Positions 1 to 6,942 of a DNA stretch of 17,634 bases are shown here, piece by piece. The notes beneath the pieces were generated by a model that was given only the letters and a program-made list of their open reading frames with translations, searched no databases and had not been told where the DNA came from. The first letter of the stretch is position 1; each line of letters starts with the position of its first letter. Both the position numbers and the translations under genes were made by a program. Origin of the DNA: Rhodobacteraceae bacterium UBA6141 (lineage in GTDB: Bacteria > Pseudomonadota > Alphaproteobacteria > Rhodobacterales > Rhodobacteraceae); NCBI GenBank assembly GCA_002423245.1, contig DIVD01000080.1:12111-29744 (forward strand), in the 5' to 3' direction.

Positions 1-332
1 GCCATCTTGTTGGTCAGCGTGCCCGCCACGATCATCAGGTCCGACTGGCGCGGAGAGGCGCGGGGCGCGGTGCCGAAGCGTTCGAGGTCGTAGCGCGGCA
101 TCGAGGTGTGCATCATCTCGATGGCGCAGCAGGCCAGGCCGAAGGTCATCCAGTGCAGCGAGCCGTTGCGCGCCCAGTTGATGACATCCTCCACCGAGGT
201 CAGCAGGAAGCCCTTGTCCTGAAGGTCGCGGTTGAGCGCGGCCGTCGTCACCTCGCGGTCGGGGCCGGCGGTATGGGCGCCGGTCTGGACGCCTGTGGTC
301 TGGTTGCCTGTGGTCTGCGTGCCTGTGCTCAT
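1..332 (-). CDS. nuoB: NADH-quinone oxidoreductase subunit B (NuoB), partial
   Basis: Encodes the N-terminal 110 residues of the complex I subunit that carries the terminal iron-sulfur cluster N2, which passes electrons to ubiquinone; it sits in the peripheral arm at the cytoplasmic membrane. The core reads clearly: GFLLTSVEDVINWARNGSLH, then WMTFGLACCAIEMMH with the paired cysteines that ligate N2, then RYDLERFGTAPRASPRQSD and MIVAGTLTNKMA. The C-terminal part, with the other two N2 cysteines, lies beyond the window. The ATG overlaps the nuoA stop as TGATG, so the two genes are translationally coupled. Oddity: before the conserved core lies a low-complexity Thr/Gly/Gln leader of about 25 residues (STGTQTTGNQTTGVQTG) made from a 15-bp tandem repeat. 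Identity is certain; only the leader is unusual. Confidence 0.97.
   Translation of the reverse strand, partial: MSTGTQTTGNQTTGVQTGAHTAGPDREVTTAALNRDLQDKGFLLTSVEDVINWARNGSLHWMTFGLACCAIEMMHTSMPRYDLERFGTAPRASPRQSDLMIVAGTLTNKM
268..330 (-). repeat. 15-bp tandem repeat in the 5' end of nuoB
   Basis: On the plus strand the unit GCCTGTGGTCTGNNT appears at 291-305 and 306-320. A partial copy (GCCTGTGCTC) lies at 321-330 and a diverged copy (GGCGCCGGTCTGGAC) at 276-290. The period is 15 bp, so it stays in frame in nuoB and codes for repeated TTGNQ/TTGVQ-like pentapeptides directly after the start codon. Confidence 0.75.
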
Positions 333-697
333 CACTCCCATTCGAGCGCCCCCTTCTTCCATTCATAGGCGAAGCCGACGGTCAGCACGCCGAGGAACAC
401 CATCATCGACCAGAACGCCACCTCGCTCAGCCCGCCGAAGGCCACCGCCCAGGGAAACAGGAACGCCACCTCGAGATCGAAGATGATGAACAGGATCGAC
501 ACCAGATAGAAGCGGATGTCGAACTTCATCCGCGCGTCATCGAAGGCGTTGAACCCGCATTCATAGGCCGAAACCTTTTCCGGGTCGGGGTTGCGCACCG
601 CGAGGATCGCCGCGGACAGGATCAGCACGAGGCCGAGCGCGGTGGCCATTCCAAGGAAGATGAGGATGGGAAGGTATTCTCGCAGCAGGCTGTCCAC
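332..697 (-). CDS. nuoA: NADH-quinone oxidoreductase subunit A (NuoA)
   Basis: Small membrane subunit of respiratory complex I, 121 residues, the usual length. Three hydrophobic segments are visible, at about residues 9-33, 63-84 and 90-111. The loop between the first two carries the family signature NPDPEKVSAYECGFNAFDDA with its conserved Cys, followed by KFDIRFYLVSILFIIFDLEV. The start is a GTG at 695-697, preceded at a good distance by GAGGGAG. The gene opens the nuo operon and overlaps nuoB by one base. A TTGACC-N17-TAAACG promoter candidate lies 52-80 bp upstream. No anomaly is seen. Confidence 0.97.
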   Translation of the reverse strand: MDSLLREYLPILIFLGMATALGLVLILSAAILAVRNPDPEKVSAYECGFNAFDDARMKFDIRFYLVSILFIIFDLEVAFLFPWAVAFGGLSEVAFWSMMVFLGVLTVGFAYEWKKGALEWE

Positions 698-748
698 TGG
701 TGGCTCCCTCGTGACGCGGCGGCGTGTCGCGCAGTTCCGGCTGCTGCC

Positions 749-777
749 CGTTTACTCCCCTGCCCCGGTGGGGTCAA
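749..777 (-). promoter_or_regulatory. Candidate promoter of the nuo operon
   Basis: On the minus strand TTGACC (772-777) is followed by a 17-base spacer and TAAACG (749-754). The -35 box matches 5 of 6 consensus bases and the -10 box 3 of 6. It would place transcription start near 742 and give a leader of about 45 nt before the nuoA GTG. Predicted by eye only. Confidence 0.45.
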
Positions 778-849
778 CCGAAGCCGCAGGGGAAAATGCC
801 CGCGCAGGAGGCAGGTTGCACGGGTGCCTTCACCCTGTCCGGCAAGGTT

Positions 850-865
850 GGCGCCGCGGGGCGCC
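850..865 (-). terminator. Possible weak terminator after dusA
   Basis: GGCGCC (850-855), a 4-base loop and GGCGCC (860-865) can form a GC-only hairpin about 18 bases beyond the dusA stop. There is no U-tract after it, so it is at best a weak intrinsic terminator or a chance product of high GC. Confidence 0.2.
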
Positions 866-882
866 GCGCCGGGCGCAGGGAA

Positions 883-1899
883 TCAGCCAGGAGCGGCGGC
901 CGCACCCGCGGAGGCCGGGGCCGCGGCGCGCAGCGGCTCCAGCGCGGCCTCCAGCACCTCGGGGCCGGCGCCGGGGGCGCTGGCCCGCTCCGAGAGGATC
1001 CGCCGCCATGCCCGGGCGCCGGGGCGGCCGTGGAACAGGCCCAGCATGTGCCGGGTGATCTGGTGCAGGCGGCCGCCGCCCGACAGGTGCCGCTCGATAT
1101 GGGGGCGCATCGCATCGAGCACGGCGAAGGGGTCGGCGGCGGCGCCGGTGCCGAAGATGCGCGGGTCGGCCTCGGCGAGGATGGCGAAGGGCTCGTGATA
1201 GGCGGCGCGGCCGATCATCACCCCGTCGAGCCCCTCGGCCAGCAGCGCCTCGGCCTCGGCAAGGCTGCCGACGCCGCCGTTGACCGACAGGCGCAGATGC
1301 GGGAAGGCGCGCTTCATCGCGATGACCAGCGGGTAGTCCAGCGGCGGGATGGTGCGGTTCTGCCGCGGGTTCAGCCCCTGCAGCCAGGCCTTGCGGGCGT
1401 GGATGGCGAAGCGGCCGACGCCGGCGGCGCTGACGGTTTCGAGAAAGCGGGGCAGCACCTCCTCGGGCACCTGCTCGTCCACCCCGATGCGGCATTTCAC
1501 CGTCACCTCCACCGGCGCCGCGGCAATCATCGCCGCCACGCAATCGGCCACCAGCGCCGGGCTCTCCATCAGCACCGCGCCGAAGCAGCCCGACTGCACC
1601 CGGTCCGAGGGGCAGCCGCAATTGAGGTTGATCTCGTCATAGCCCCAGTCCGCCGCGATGCGCACCGCCTCGGCCAGTTCGGCGGGGTCCGCGCCGCCAA
1701 GCTGCAGCGCCAGCGGATGCTCGGCCGCGTCGAAATCCAGCAGCCGGGCGCGCGGGCCGTGAATCACCGCCGCCGCCGTCACCATCTCGGTGTAAAGCAG
1801 CGCCTCGCGCGACAACTGCCGGTGAAAGAACCGGCAGTGGCGGTCCGTCCAGTCCATCATCGGGGCGACGGACAGTCTGTATGGTTGGGTCTTCAGCAT
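883..1899 (-). CDS. dusA: tRNA-dihydrouridine synthase A (DusA)
   Basis: FMN- and NADPH-dependent enzyme that reduces uridine in the D-loop of tRNAs (U20/U20a for DusA). The 338-residue protein has the TIM-barrel start YRLSVAPMMDWTDRHCRFF. It carries INLNCGCPSDRVQSGCFGAV with the catalytic Cys at about residue 96, the substrate/flavin-binding KCRIGVDEQ, FAIHARKAWLQGLNP with NRTIPPLDY, the FMN-phosphate segment LSVNGGVGS, and DGVMIGRAAYHEP. The MDWTD and CGCPSDRVQ forms point to DusA rather than DusB or DusC. The Ala/Pro/Gly-rich tail after about residue 310 is not conserved in the family. It is a single gene between the MFS gene and the nuo operon, read in the same direction. Confidence 0.95.
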   Translation of the reverse strand: MLKTQPYRLSVAPMMDWTDRHCRFFHRQLSREALLYTEMVTAAAVIHGPRARLLDFDAAEHPLALQLGGADPAELAEAVRIAADWGYDEINLNCGCPSDRVQSGCFGAVLMESPALVADCVAAMIAAAPVEVTVKCRIGVDEQVPEEVLPRFLETVSAAGVGRFAIHARKAWLQGLNPRQNRTIPPLDYPLVIAMKRAFPHLRLSVNGGVGSLAEAEALLAEGLDGVMIGRAAYHEPFAILAEADPRIFGTGAAADPFAVLDAMRPHIERHLSGGGRLHQITRHMLGLFHGRPGARAWRRILSERASAPGAGPEVLEAALEPLRAAAPASAGAAAAPG

Positions 1900-2018
1900 G
1901 ATTCAGCGGTTCAATCGCGGATCCGGCCTGCCTGCGCCGGACCGCGCCCTCATAGCCCCGAACCGCCGGGATCACCAGCAGTCTTCGGCGGCGAAGCGGC
2001 AGATGCCGCCGGCCCCGC

Positions 2019-3302
2019 TCAGCTGGCCGGAGGCGGCAGTTCCCGGGCGTCGATCAGGCGGCGGGTCGCCATGAAGGGCGACGCGGCCAGAAACACGGCG
2101 AGGGCTGCCGTCACGAAGGCGGCGGAATAATCCCCCGTCCAGACATAGAGCCGCCCCGAAAGCCAGGCGCCGAAGGCCGCGCCGAAGGACATCAGCATGA
2201 AGATCAGGCCGTAGATGGAACTGACGCGGCCGCGCGCGAAGATGCGGGCGTTGAGCGCCGAGATGACCGGCCCCCGGGCCCCCTGGCTGGTGCCGAAGGT
2301 CAGGATGAAGATCCAGACCAGCGCGGTGTGCGGCCACCACGAAAAGGCAAGCAGCGCCAGAATCCCGGCCAGCGTTCCGGCATAGGAGACCAGCGTCGCG
2401 CGCTGGATGCCGAACCGCACATTGGCCCAGCCCGAGGCGATCACCCCGACGATGGAAAGCATTCCCGCCACGCCGAAGGCCAGCGCGGCCCCGAGCGGCG
2501 GGTAGTCGCGCGAGATCAGGAAGGCGATCACCTGCACCGTGGTCATGTAGGCGGCCACGGCGGTGAAGAAGAAGGCCTGCACCAGCAGCCAGAACTCTGC
2601 CGTCCGCAAGGCGCTGCGCACCGTCCATCGGGCCTCGGCGGGGCCCGCTCCGCGCCTTGGCACAGGGCTGCGCGCCTGGGCGGCGCGGGGGTTGCCGGCT
2701 GCGCCGTGCGAAATGCGGTCCCAGGGCAGGAAGGCCAGCATCGGCACCAGCGCCGCGCAGGACCAGAACAGGATGCGATAGGTCTCGCGCCAGCCGAAGG
2801 CGTCGATCCCCGCCTGCGCCAGCGGCACCACCAGCAACATGCCCGATCCGAAGCCGGCATAGGCGATGGCGACCATCAGGCTCATCTGCCGGTCGAACCA
2901 GCGCCCGATCAGCGCGGCGGCCGGCACCATGCCCATCAGCGAGACGGCCATGCCGCACAGCGCCCCCGTGGCCAGATAGAAGTGCCAGATCGCGCTGGCG
3001 CGCCCGGCCACGAACATCGCGAGCGCCAGCAGCACCGCGCCGGTCAGGTAGGACACCCGCGGCCCCCAGCTGTCGAGCAGGGTGCCGGTGAAGGGCGACA
3101 TCGCGCCCAGCACGATCAGATAGACCGAATAGACCTCGGTCAACTGGGCGTGATTCCAGCCGAATTCCTGTTCCAGGGGCTGCATGAACACCATGAAGGT
3201 GTCCACCACGCCGCGGGCCAGGAAGTTGCAGGCGAACCCGATCACGACCACCATGGCCGCCAGCGCCGTGGGACCGATCATCCGTCTGCCTGCGGTCTGC
3301 AT
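2019..3302 (-). CDS. MFS transporter, monocarboxylate/oxalate-formate carrier-like
   Basis: Inner-membrane carrier of 427 residues with about twelve hydrophobic segments and the two-times-six layout of the major facilitator superfamily. A charged central loop (about residues 195-230, rich in Arg/Ala/Pro) separates the halves. The start ACNFLARGVVDTFMVFMQPL and the segment FGWNHAQLTEVYSVYLIVLG resemble the MCT/OFA-like carriers that move organic acids, and GTSQGARGPVISALNARIF sits in the second half. It lies downstream of the CoA-transferase and acyl-CoA dehydrogenase genes on the same strand, 188 bp after the latter, so a role in uptake of the acid handled by those enzymes is a reasonable inference. 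An in-frame stop lies three codons before this ATG. The ribosome site is weak (GACAGG directly before ATG), so Met8 is an alternative start. Exact substrate unknown. Confidence 0.85.
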   Translation of the reverse strand: MQTAGRRMIGPTALAAMVVVIGFACNFLARGVVDTFMVFMQPLEQEFGWNHAQLTEVYSVYLIVLGAMSPFTGTLLDSWGPRVSYLTGAVLLALAMFVAGRASAIWHFYLATGALCGMAVSLMGMVPAAALIGRWFDRQMSLMVAIAYAGFGSGMLLVVPLAQAGIDAFGWRETYRILFWSCAALVPMLAFLPWDRISHGAAGNPRAAQARSPVPRRGAGPAEARWTVRSALRTAEFWLLVQAFFFTAVAAYMTTVQVIAFLISRDYPPLGAALAFGVAGMLSIVGVIASGWANVRFGIQRATLVSYAGTLAGILALLAFSWWPHTALVWIFILTFGTSQGARGPVISALNARIFARGRVSSIYGLIFMLMSFGAAFGAWLSGRLYVWTGDYSAAFVTAALAVFLAASPFMATRRLIDARELPPPAS

Positions 3303-3330
3303 CCTGTCTCAACCCCTGCCTGCCAGCGGT

Positions 3331-3435
3331 TCCGCCGCGCCCCCGCCCGCCACGATCCGGCCCGCCGCGCTCTGGCCCCCCGCGCTCTGGCCCGCCGCGC
3401 TCTGGCCCCCCGCGCTCTGGCCCCCCGCGCTCTGG
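3331..3435. repeat. 15-bp minisatellite between the acyl-CoA dehydrogenase and MFS genes
   Basis: Five clean units of CCCSCCGCGCTCTGG run from 3361 to 3435; S (the fourth base) is G in units 1 and 3 and C in units 2, 4 and 5. A unit with 3 mismatches precedes them at 3346-3360 and a more decayed one at 3331-3345, and the array stops at CCCC/ATGCC. It lies in the 188-bp gap after the dehydrogenase stop and before the MFS start. The MFS frame is closed upstream by a stop codon, so the array is not part of that protein. It would be carried in the 5' leader or intercistronic RNA of the transporter gene. Confidence 0.9.
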
Positions 3436-3490
3436 CCCCATGCCGGCAGCGCGGCTCCCGGGTCCTGCCTCCCTGCCGAACCCGCCGGCA

Positions 3491-4657
3491 TCAGTAGGAC
3501 TTCGGCAGGCCCAGCACCCGCTCGGCGATGAAGGACAGCGCAAGCTGCGGGCTGATCGGCGCGATGCGCGGGATCATCACCTCGCGCATGTAGCGCTCCA
3601 CATGGTATTCCTTGGCATAGCCAAAGCCGCCATGGGTCATCACCGCCTGCTGGCAGGCATTGAAGCCGGCTTCGCCCGCCAGAAACTTGGCGGCATTGGC
3701 CTCGGCCCCGCAGGGCTGCCCGTTGTCATAGAGCCAGGCCGCCTTCATCACCATCAGCCAGGCCGCTTCCAGCTCGCACCAGTTCCGGGCAAGCGGGTGC
3801 TGGATGCCCTGATTCTGCCCGATGGGGCGATTGAACACCACGCGCTCCCTGGCATAGTGCGCGGCCTTGTGCAGCGCGGCCATCCCCAGCCCCACCGCCT
3901 CGGCGGCGATCAGCACCCGCTCGGGGTTCATGCCCTGCAGGATGTATTCGAAGCCGCGCCCCTCCCCGCCGATCAGATCGGCGGCGGGGATCTGGAAATC
4001 CTCGAAGAACAGCTCGTTCGAATCCACGCATTTGCGGCCCATCTTGTCGATCTCGCGCACCTTGATGCGCTCGCGGTCGAACCTGGTGTAGAACAGGCTC
4101 AGCCCATGGGTCGATTTCTTCACCTCCTCGAGCGGGGTGGTGCGGGCCAGCAGCAAGATGCGGTCGGCCACCTGCGCGGTCGAGATCCAGACCTTCTGCC
4201 CATCGACATGATAGGTATCGCCCCGGCGCACCGCGCGCAGCTTCAACTGCGTGGTGTTCAGCCCGGTATTGGGTTCGGTCACGCCGAAACAGGCCTTTTC
4301 CCGCCCTTCGGCCATGGGGCGGATCATGCGGTCCTTCTGCTCCTGCGTGCCGAACACATCCACCGGCTTCAGCCCGAAGATGTTGATATGCACCGCCGAG
4401 GCGCCGGACAGGCCGGCCCCGGACTCGGCAATGGTGCGCATCATGACCGCGGCTTCGGCGATGCCCAGCCCCGAGCCTCCCTGCGCCTCGGGGCAGCAGA
4501 TGCCCAGCCAGCCTTCGCGGGCCAGCGCGTCGTAGAAATCCTGCGGAAAGCCGCCCTCCCGGTCCCGCTTGAGCCAGTAGGCATCGTCGAAGGTCTCGCA
4601 GATGCGGGCGATGGCGTCGCGGATGGCCTTGTGTTCGGGGGTCAGTGCGTAATCCAT
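3491..4657 (-). CDS. Acyl-CoA dehydrogenase (first of two paralogs)
   Basis: FAD enzyme of 388 residues that introduces an alpha-beta double bond into an acyl-CoA and passes electrons to ETF. Visible landmarks are the N-terminal helical domain (about 1-115), CFGVTEPNTGLNTTQLKLRA of the central domain, VDGQKVWIST, GEGRGFEYILQGMNPERVLI, ARERVVFNRPIGQNQGIQHP and THGGFGYAKEYHVERYMREV. The MCAD-type catalytic Glu (in YEGT) is missing; that place reads RIAPISP (about 364-370). A Glu stands at 246 in MNPERVLIA, the position used by isovaleryl-CoA and long-chain dehydrogenases. The ATG is preceded by AAGGGAGA, 22 bp after the CoA-transferase stop, so the two genes form an operon. Substrate cannot be named. 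It is a paralog of the plus-strand gene at 11821, with similar ends (LPKSY and MPRSY). Confidence 0.93.
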   Translation of the reverse strand: MDYALTPEHKAIRDAIARICETFDDAYWLKRDREGGFPQDFYDALAREGWLGICCPEAQGGSGLGIAEAAVMMRTIAESGAGLSGASAVHINIFGLKPVDVFGTQEQKDRMIRPMAEGREKACFGVTEPNTGLNTTQLKLRAVRRGDTYHVDGQKVWISTAQVADRILLLARTTPLEEVKKSTHGLSLFYTRFDRERIKVREIDKMGRKCVDSNELFFEDFQIPAADLIGGEGRGFEYILQGMNPERVLIAAEAVGLGMAALHKAAHYARERVVFNRPIGQNQGIQHPLARNWCELEAAWLMVMKAAWLYDNGQPCGAEANAAKFLAGEAGFNACQQAVMTHGGFGYAKEYHVERYMREVMIPRIAPISPQLALSFIAERVLGLPKSY

Positions 4658-4679
4658 GAATGTCTCCCTTGGCGCCGGC

Positions 4680-5873
4680 TCACTGCGCCATCACCACCTT
4701 GTCGCGCAGCAGCGCGTCGATTTCCGGCTGGCTCAGCCCCGCATCGCGCAGCACCTCGAGCGTGTGTTCCCCGAGATTCGGGGCAAGGCGGGGCGGGACG
4801 ATCGGCGTGTCCGACAGGCGGACCGGGTTCGCCATGCTGACGATCTCGCCTTCGGTGGGATGCGTGACCTTGCGGAAGAAGTTCACCGCGGTCAGGTGCG
4901 GGTCGTGCATCACGCTTTCAAGATCGTGCATCGCCATCACCGGCACGTCGATGCTGTCCAGCAGGGCGATCCATTCCTCGGAGCTGCGCGCCTCGAACTT
5001 TTCCATCAGCCAGCCATAGACCACGTCATAGTTGCCGTTCCGCGCGCGGAAGGTGGCAAAGCGCGGGTCTTCCATCCGCTCGGGCTCGCCGATGGCGGCC
5101 AGGAACCGGCGCCAGTGATCATCGGTATAGACCAGCGCGCAGACATGGCCGTTGGCGGTTTTCAGCGGGCGCCGGTCCGGGGCCAGTTGCCTGGCATATC
5201 CCCCGCCGTCCAGCGGCGGATCATAGCTGAGGCCGCCCAGATGGTCCGACAGCACGAAGCTCACCATGGATTCGAACATCGGCACATCGACGCGCTGGCC
5301 CTTGCCGGTGGATTGCCGCGCCACCACCGCCGCGAGGATCGCCGACACCGCCATCAGCCCGACCACGCGGTCGGCCGCGGCCGTGGGGATATAGCGCGGC
5401 TCGGCGCTGCCCGAGATCCGGAACAGGTGCGCCAGCGTGGCGCCGCCCTGGATCAGATCGTCATAGGCCGGGCGCGCGGCATAGGGGCCGTCCTGCCCAT
5501 AGCCATAAAGCCCGGCATAGATGATGCGCGGGTTGACGGCCGCGACCTCCTCGAACGAGAGGCCAAGTCGGACCATCGCGGCGGGGCGGACGTTGAACAC
5601 CAGAATGTCCGCGTCCCTGCACAGCCGCAGCAGCACCTCCCTGCCCTCGGGCGCCTTGAGGTTGATCGCGATCGACCGCTTGGATCGGTTGGAGTTCATG
5701 AACATCGGGCCCATGTCCGGGTGCCGGGCCGGCCCGATCGAGCGGACCAGATCCCCCGCCGGCGGCTCGACCTTGATCACATCGGCGCCGAAATCCCCGA
5801 GGAACTGGGTGGCGTAGGGGCCCATCACCACCGATGTCAGGTCGATCACCCTCAGCCCGGCGAGTGGTCCCAT
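4680..5873 (-). CDS. Class III (CaiB/BaiF family) CoA-transferase
   Basis: Transfers CoA between acids, typically from succinyl-CoA to the catabolic substrate, through an aspartyl-CoA intermediate. The start GPLAGLRVIDLTSVVMGPYA and GADVIKVEPPAGD are diagnostic. NSNRSKRSIAINLK is the CoA-binding region and RPAYDDLIQGG carries the probable catalytic Asp (about residue 138 from this start). It is the first gene of a unit with the acyl-CoA dehydrogenase, and divergent from an IclR regulator. Three ATGs in one frame are possible, at 5924, 5894 and 5873. I prefer 5873, which has AAGGA 11 bases upstream and gives the usual MGPLAGLRVID start; 5894 is nearly as good. A candidate operator at 5900-5922 would fall inside the gene if 5924 were used. 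Substrate unknown. Confidence 0.9.
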   Translation of the reverse strand: MGPLAGLRVIDLTSVVMGPYATQFLGDFGADVIKVEPPAGDLVRSIGPARHPDMGPMFMNSNRSKRSIAINLKAPEGREVLLRLCRDADILVFNVRPAAMVRLGLSFEEVAAVNPRIIYAGLYGYGQDGPYAARPAYDDLIQGGATLAHLFRISGSAEPRYIPTAAADRVVGLMAVSAILAAVVARQSTGKGQRVDVPMFESMVSFVLSDHLGGLSYDPPLDGGGYARQLAPDRRPLKTANGHVCALVYTDDHWRRFLAAIGEPERMEDPRFATFRARNGNYDVVYGWLMEKFEARSSEEWIALLDSIDVPVMAMHDLESVMHDPHLTAVNFFRKVTHPTEGEIVSMANPVRLSDTPIVPPRLAPNLGEHTLEVLRDAGLSQPEIDALLRDKVVMAQ

Positions 5874-5899
5874 GGTTGCAGCATTCCTTGTCATCTGGT

Positions 5900-5922
5900 T
5901 CCGGCATATAGACGCATCATGC
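5900..5922. promoter_or_regulatory. Candidate IclR operator, CoA-transferase side
   Basis: TCCGGCATATA-GACGCAT-CATGC repeats, with a few changes and one-base gaps, at 6030-6051 (TCCGGCAAATG-ACGCAT-ATGGC) about 130 bp away in the same orientation. The two copies lie at either end of the divergent region between the CoA-transferase and iclR-type genes, where a local regulator would be expected to bind. Confidence 0.4.
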
Positions 5923-6029
5923 ACATTTTTGGATCACGTCAGCCGCGCTTCCGCAAGAGCCCGGACGCGGATTTCTGAAGAAGAGGACGAACCTGCGAGG
6001 GAAGCGCGGGAACCTTCGGCAGCGTCCTG

Positions 6030-6051
6030 TCCGGCAAATGACGCATATGGC
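6030..6051. promoter_or_regulatory. Candidate IclR operator, regulator side
   Basis: Partner of the site at 5900-5922, sharing TCCGGCA-(A/T)-AT and ACGCAT. It ends two bases before the -35 box of the promoter candidate at 6054-6081, a position suited to autoregulation. Confidence 0.4.
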
Positions 6052-6053
6052 GA

Positions 6054-6081
6054 TTGCGCCCGCATCGTCTGTTCCTATACT
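6054..6081 (+). promoter_or_regulatory. Candidate promoter of the IclR-family gene
   Basis: TTGCGC (6054-6059), a 16-base spacer and TATACT (6076-6081). The -10 box matches 5 of 6 consensus bases. Transcription would begin near 6088, downstream of the farthest possible ATG (6038), which supports the shorter gene starting at 6152. Confidence 0.5.
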
Positions 6082-6151
6082 TGGACAACGCGCATCGCGG
6101 CTGTCATACCGCCGGCCGGCTGCTGCACCGCACGACAGCGAAAGGCCCATC

Positions 6152-6937
6152 ATGCTTGTCAGGCAGGTCGCCCACCTCCTCGATCTGCTGGAATATTTCG
6201 CGGAACGCGGACAGCCCGCGAGCCTGGCCGAAGTCTCGCAGCATTTCGGCTGGCCGCGGTCCTCGACCTTCAACCTGCTGTCCACGCTCGGCGCGCGGGG
6301 CTTCCTGTTCGAACCCGGGCCGCGGGGCCGGTTCTACCCGACGCCGCGCTGGCTGGCGCTGGCGCAGGCCATCGCCGCGGCAGAGCCGGTGCCCGAACCC
6401 CTGCTGCGGCTGGCGCGCGAGCTTGCGGACTGCACCGGGGAAACCGTCTGCATCGGCGCGGCGGCCGGCACCAGCGTGGTGTTTCTGGAGGCGATCCAGT
6501 CGCCCTCCCGCGTGCGCTATGCCGCCGAGGTCGGGCAGCGCATTCCGCTGCACGCCACGGCCTCGGGGCAGTCGATCATCAGCCAGTGGCCCGAACCCCA
6601 GCGCGCCGCCCTGCTGCGCAAGGTGGTGTTCGAACGCTACGGCTCGGGAACGCCGATGAGCGTCGAGGCGGTCGAGGATCAGATCCGCGCGGGCCTGCAC
6701 CGCGGCTGGTTCCGCAGCGCATCGAATTACAGCGTCGATCTGGGCGGGGTCTCGCTGCCGATCGCCGAGGGCGGGCGGATCTACTCGCTGACCGTCGCCG
6801 GCCCGCTGAACCGGGTCGAGGACATCATGCCCGCCATCGCCCGCACCATGCATGATGCCATCGGCCGGCATCTCGGCGCGGACTACCTCGCGACCCGGAT
6901 CAGGGGCTTGACCACGCCGCCGCGAGGCGCGGTCTGA
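6152..6937 (+). CDS. IclR-family transcriptional regulator
   Basis: Regulator of 261 residues. The N-terminal winged helix-turn-helix reads VRQVAHLLDLLEYFAERGQP, ASLAEVSQHFGWPRSSTFNL, LSTLGARGFL. The C-terminal effector-binding domain (about residues 75-245) contains GETVCIGAAAGTSVVFLEAI, GQRIPLHATASGQSIIS and SVDLGGVSLPIAEGGRIYSL. The family usually responds to small aromatic or aliphatic acids or their CoA esters. I chose the ATG at 6152 because GAAAGG precedes it by 7 bases and the helix-turn-helix then begins at the usual distance; an in-frame ATG at 6038 would lie upstream of the likely transcription start. It is divergent from the CoA-transferase unit and is its probable regulator. Its stop is 5 bp from the stop of the convergent ligase gene, with no terminator between them. 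Confidence 0.92.
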   Translation: MLVRQVAHLLDLLEYFAERGQPASLAEVSQHFGWPRSSTFNLLSTLGARGFLFEPGPRGRFYPTPRWLALAQAIAAAEPVPEPLLRLARELADCTGETVCIGAAAGTSVVFLEAIQSPSRVRYAAEVGQRIPLHATASGQSIISQWPEPQRAALLRKVVFERYGSGTPMSVEAVEDQIRAGLHRGWFRSASNYSVDLGGVSLPIAEGGRIYSLTVAGPLNRVEDIMPAIARTMHDAIGRHLGADYLATRIRGLTTPPRGAV

Positions 6938-6942
6938 TCCCG

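Noticed and set aside
1972..3543. A 523-codon minus-strand frame that reads through the 15-bp repeat as PERGG pentapeptides
   Set aside because: It is out of frame with the MFS transporter and overlaps the dehydrogenase gene; the transporter frame has the membrane segments and the family resemblance.
6038..6151. A 38-residue N-terminal extension of the IclR regulator
   Set aside because: No ribosome site at 6038, the likely promoter lies inside this stretch, and the ATG at 6152 has GAAAGG at good spacing.
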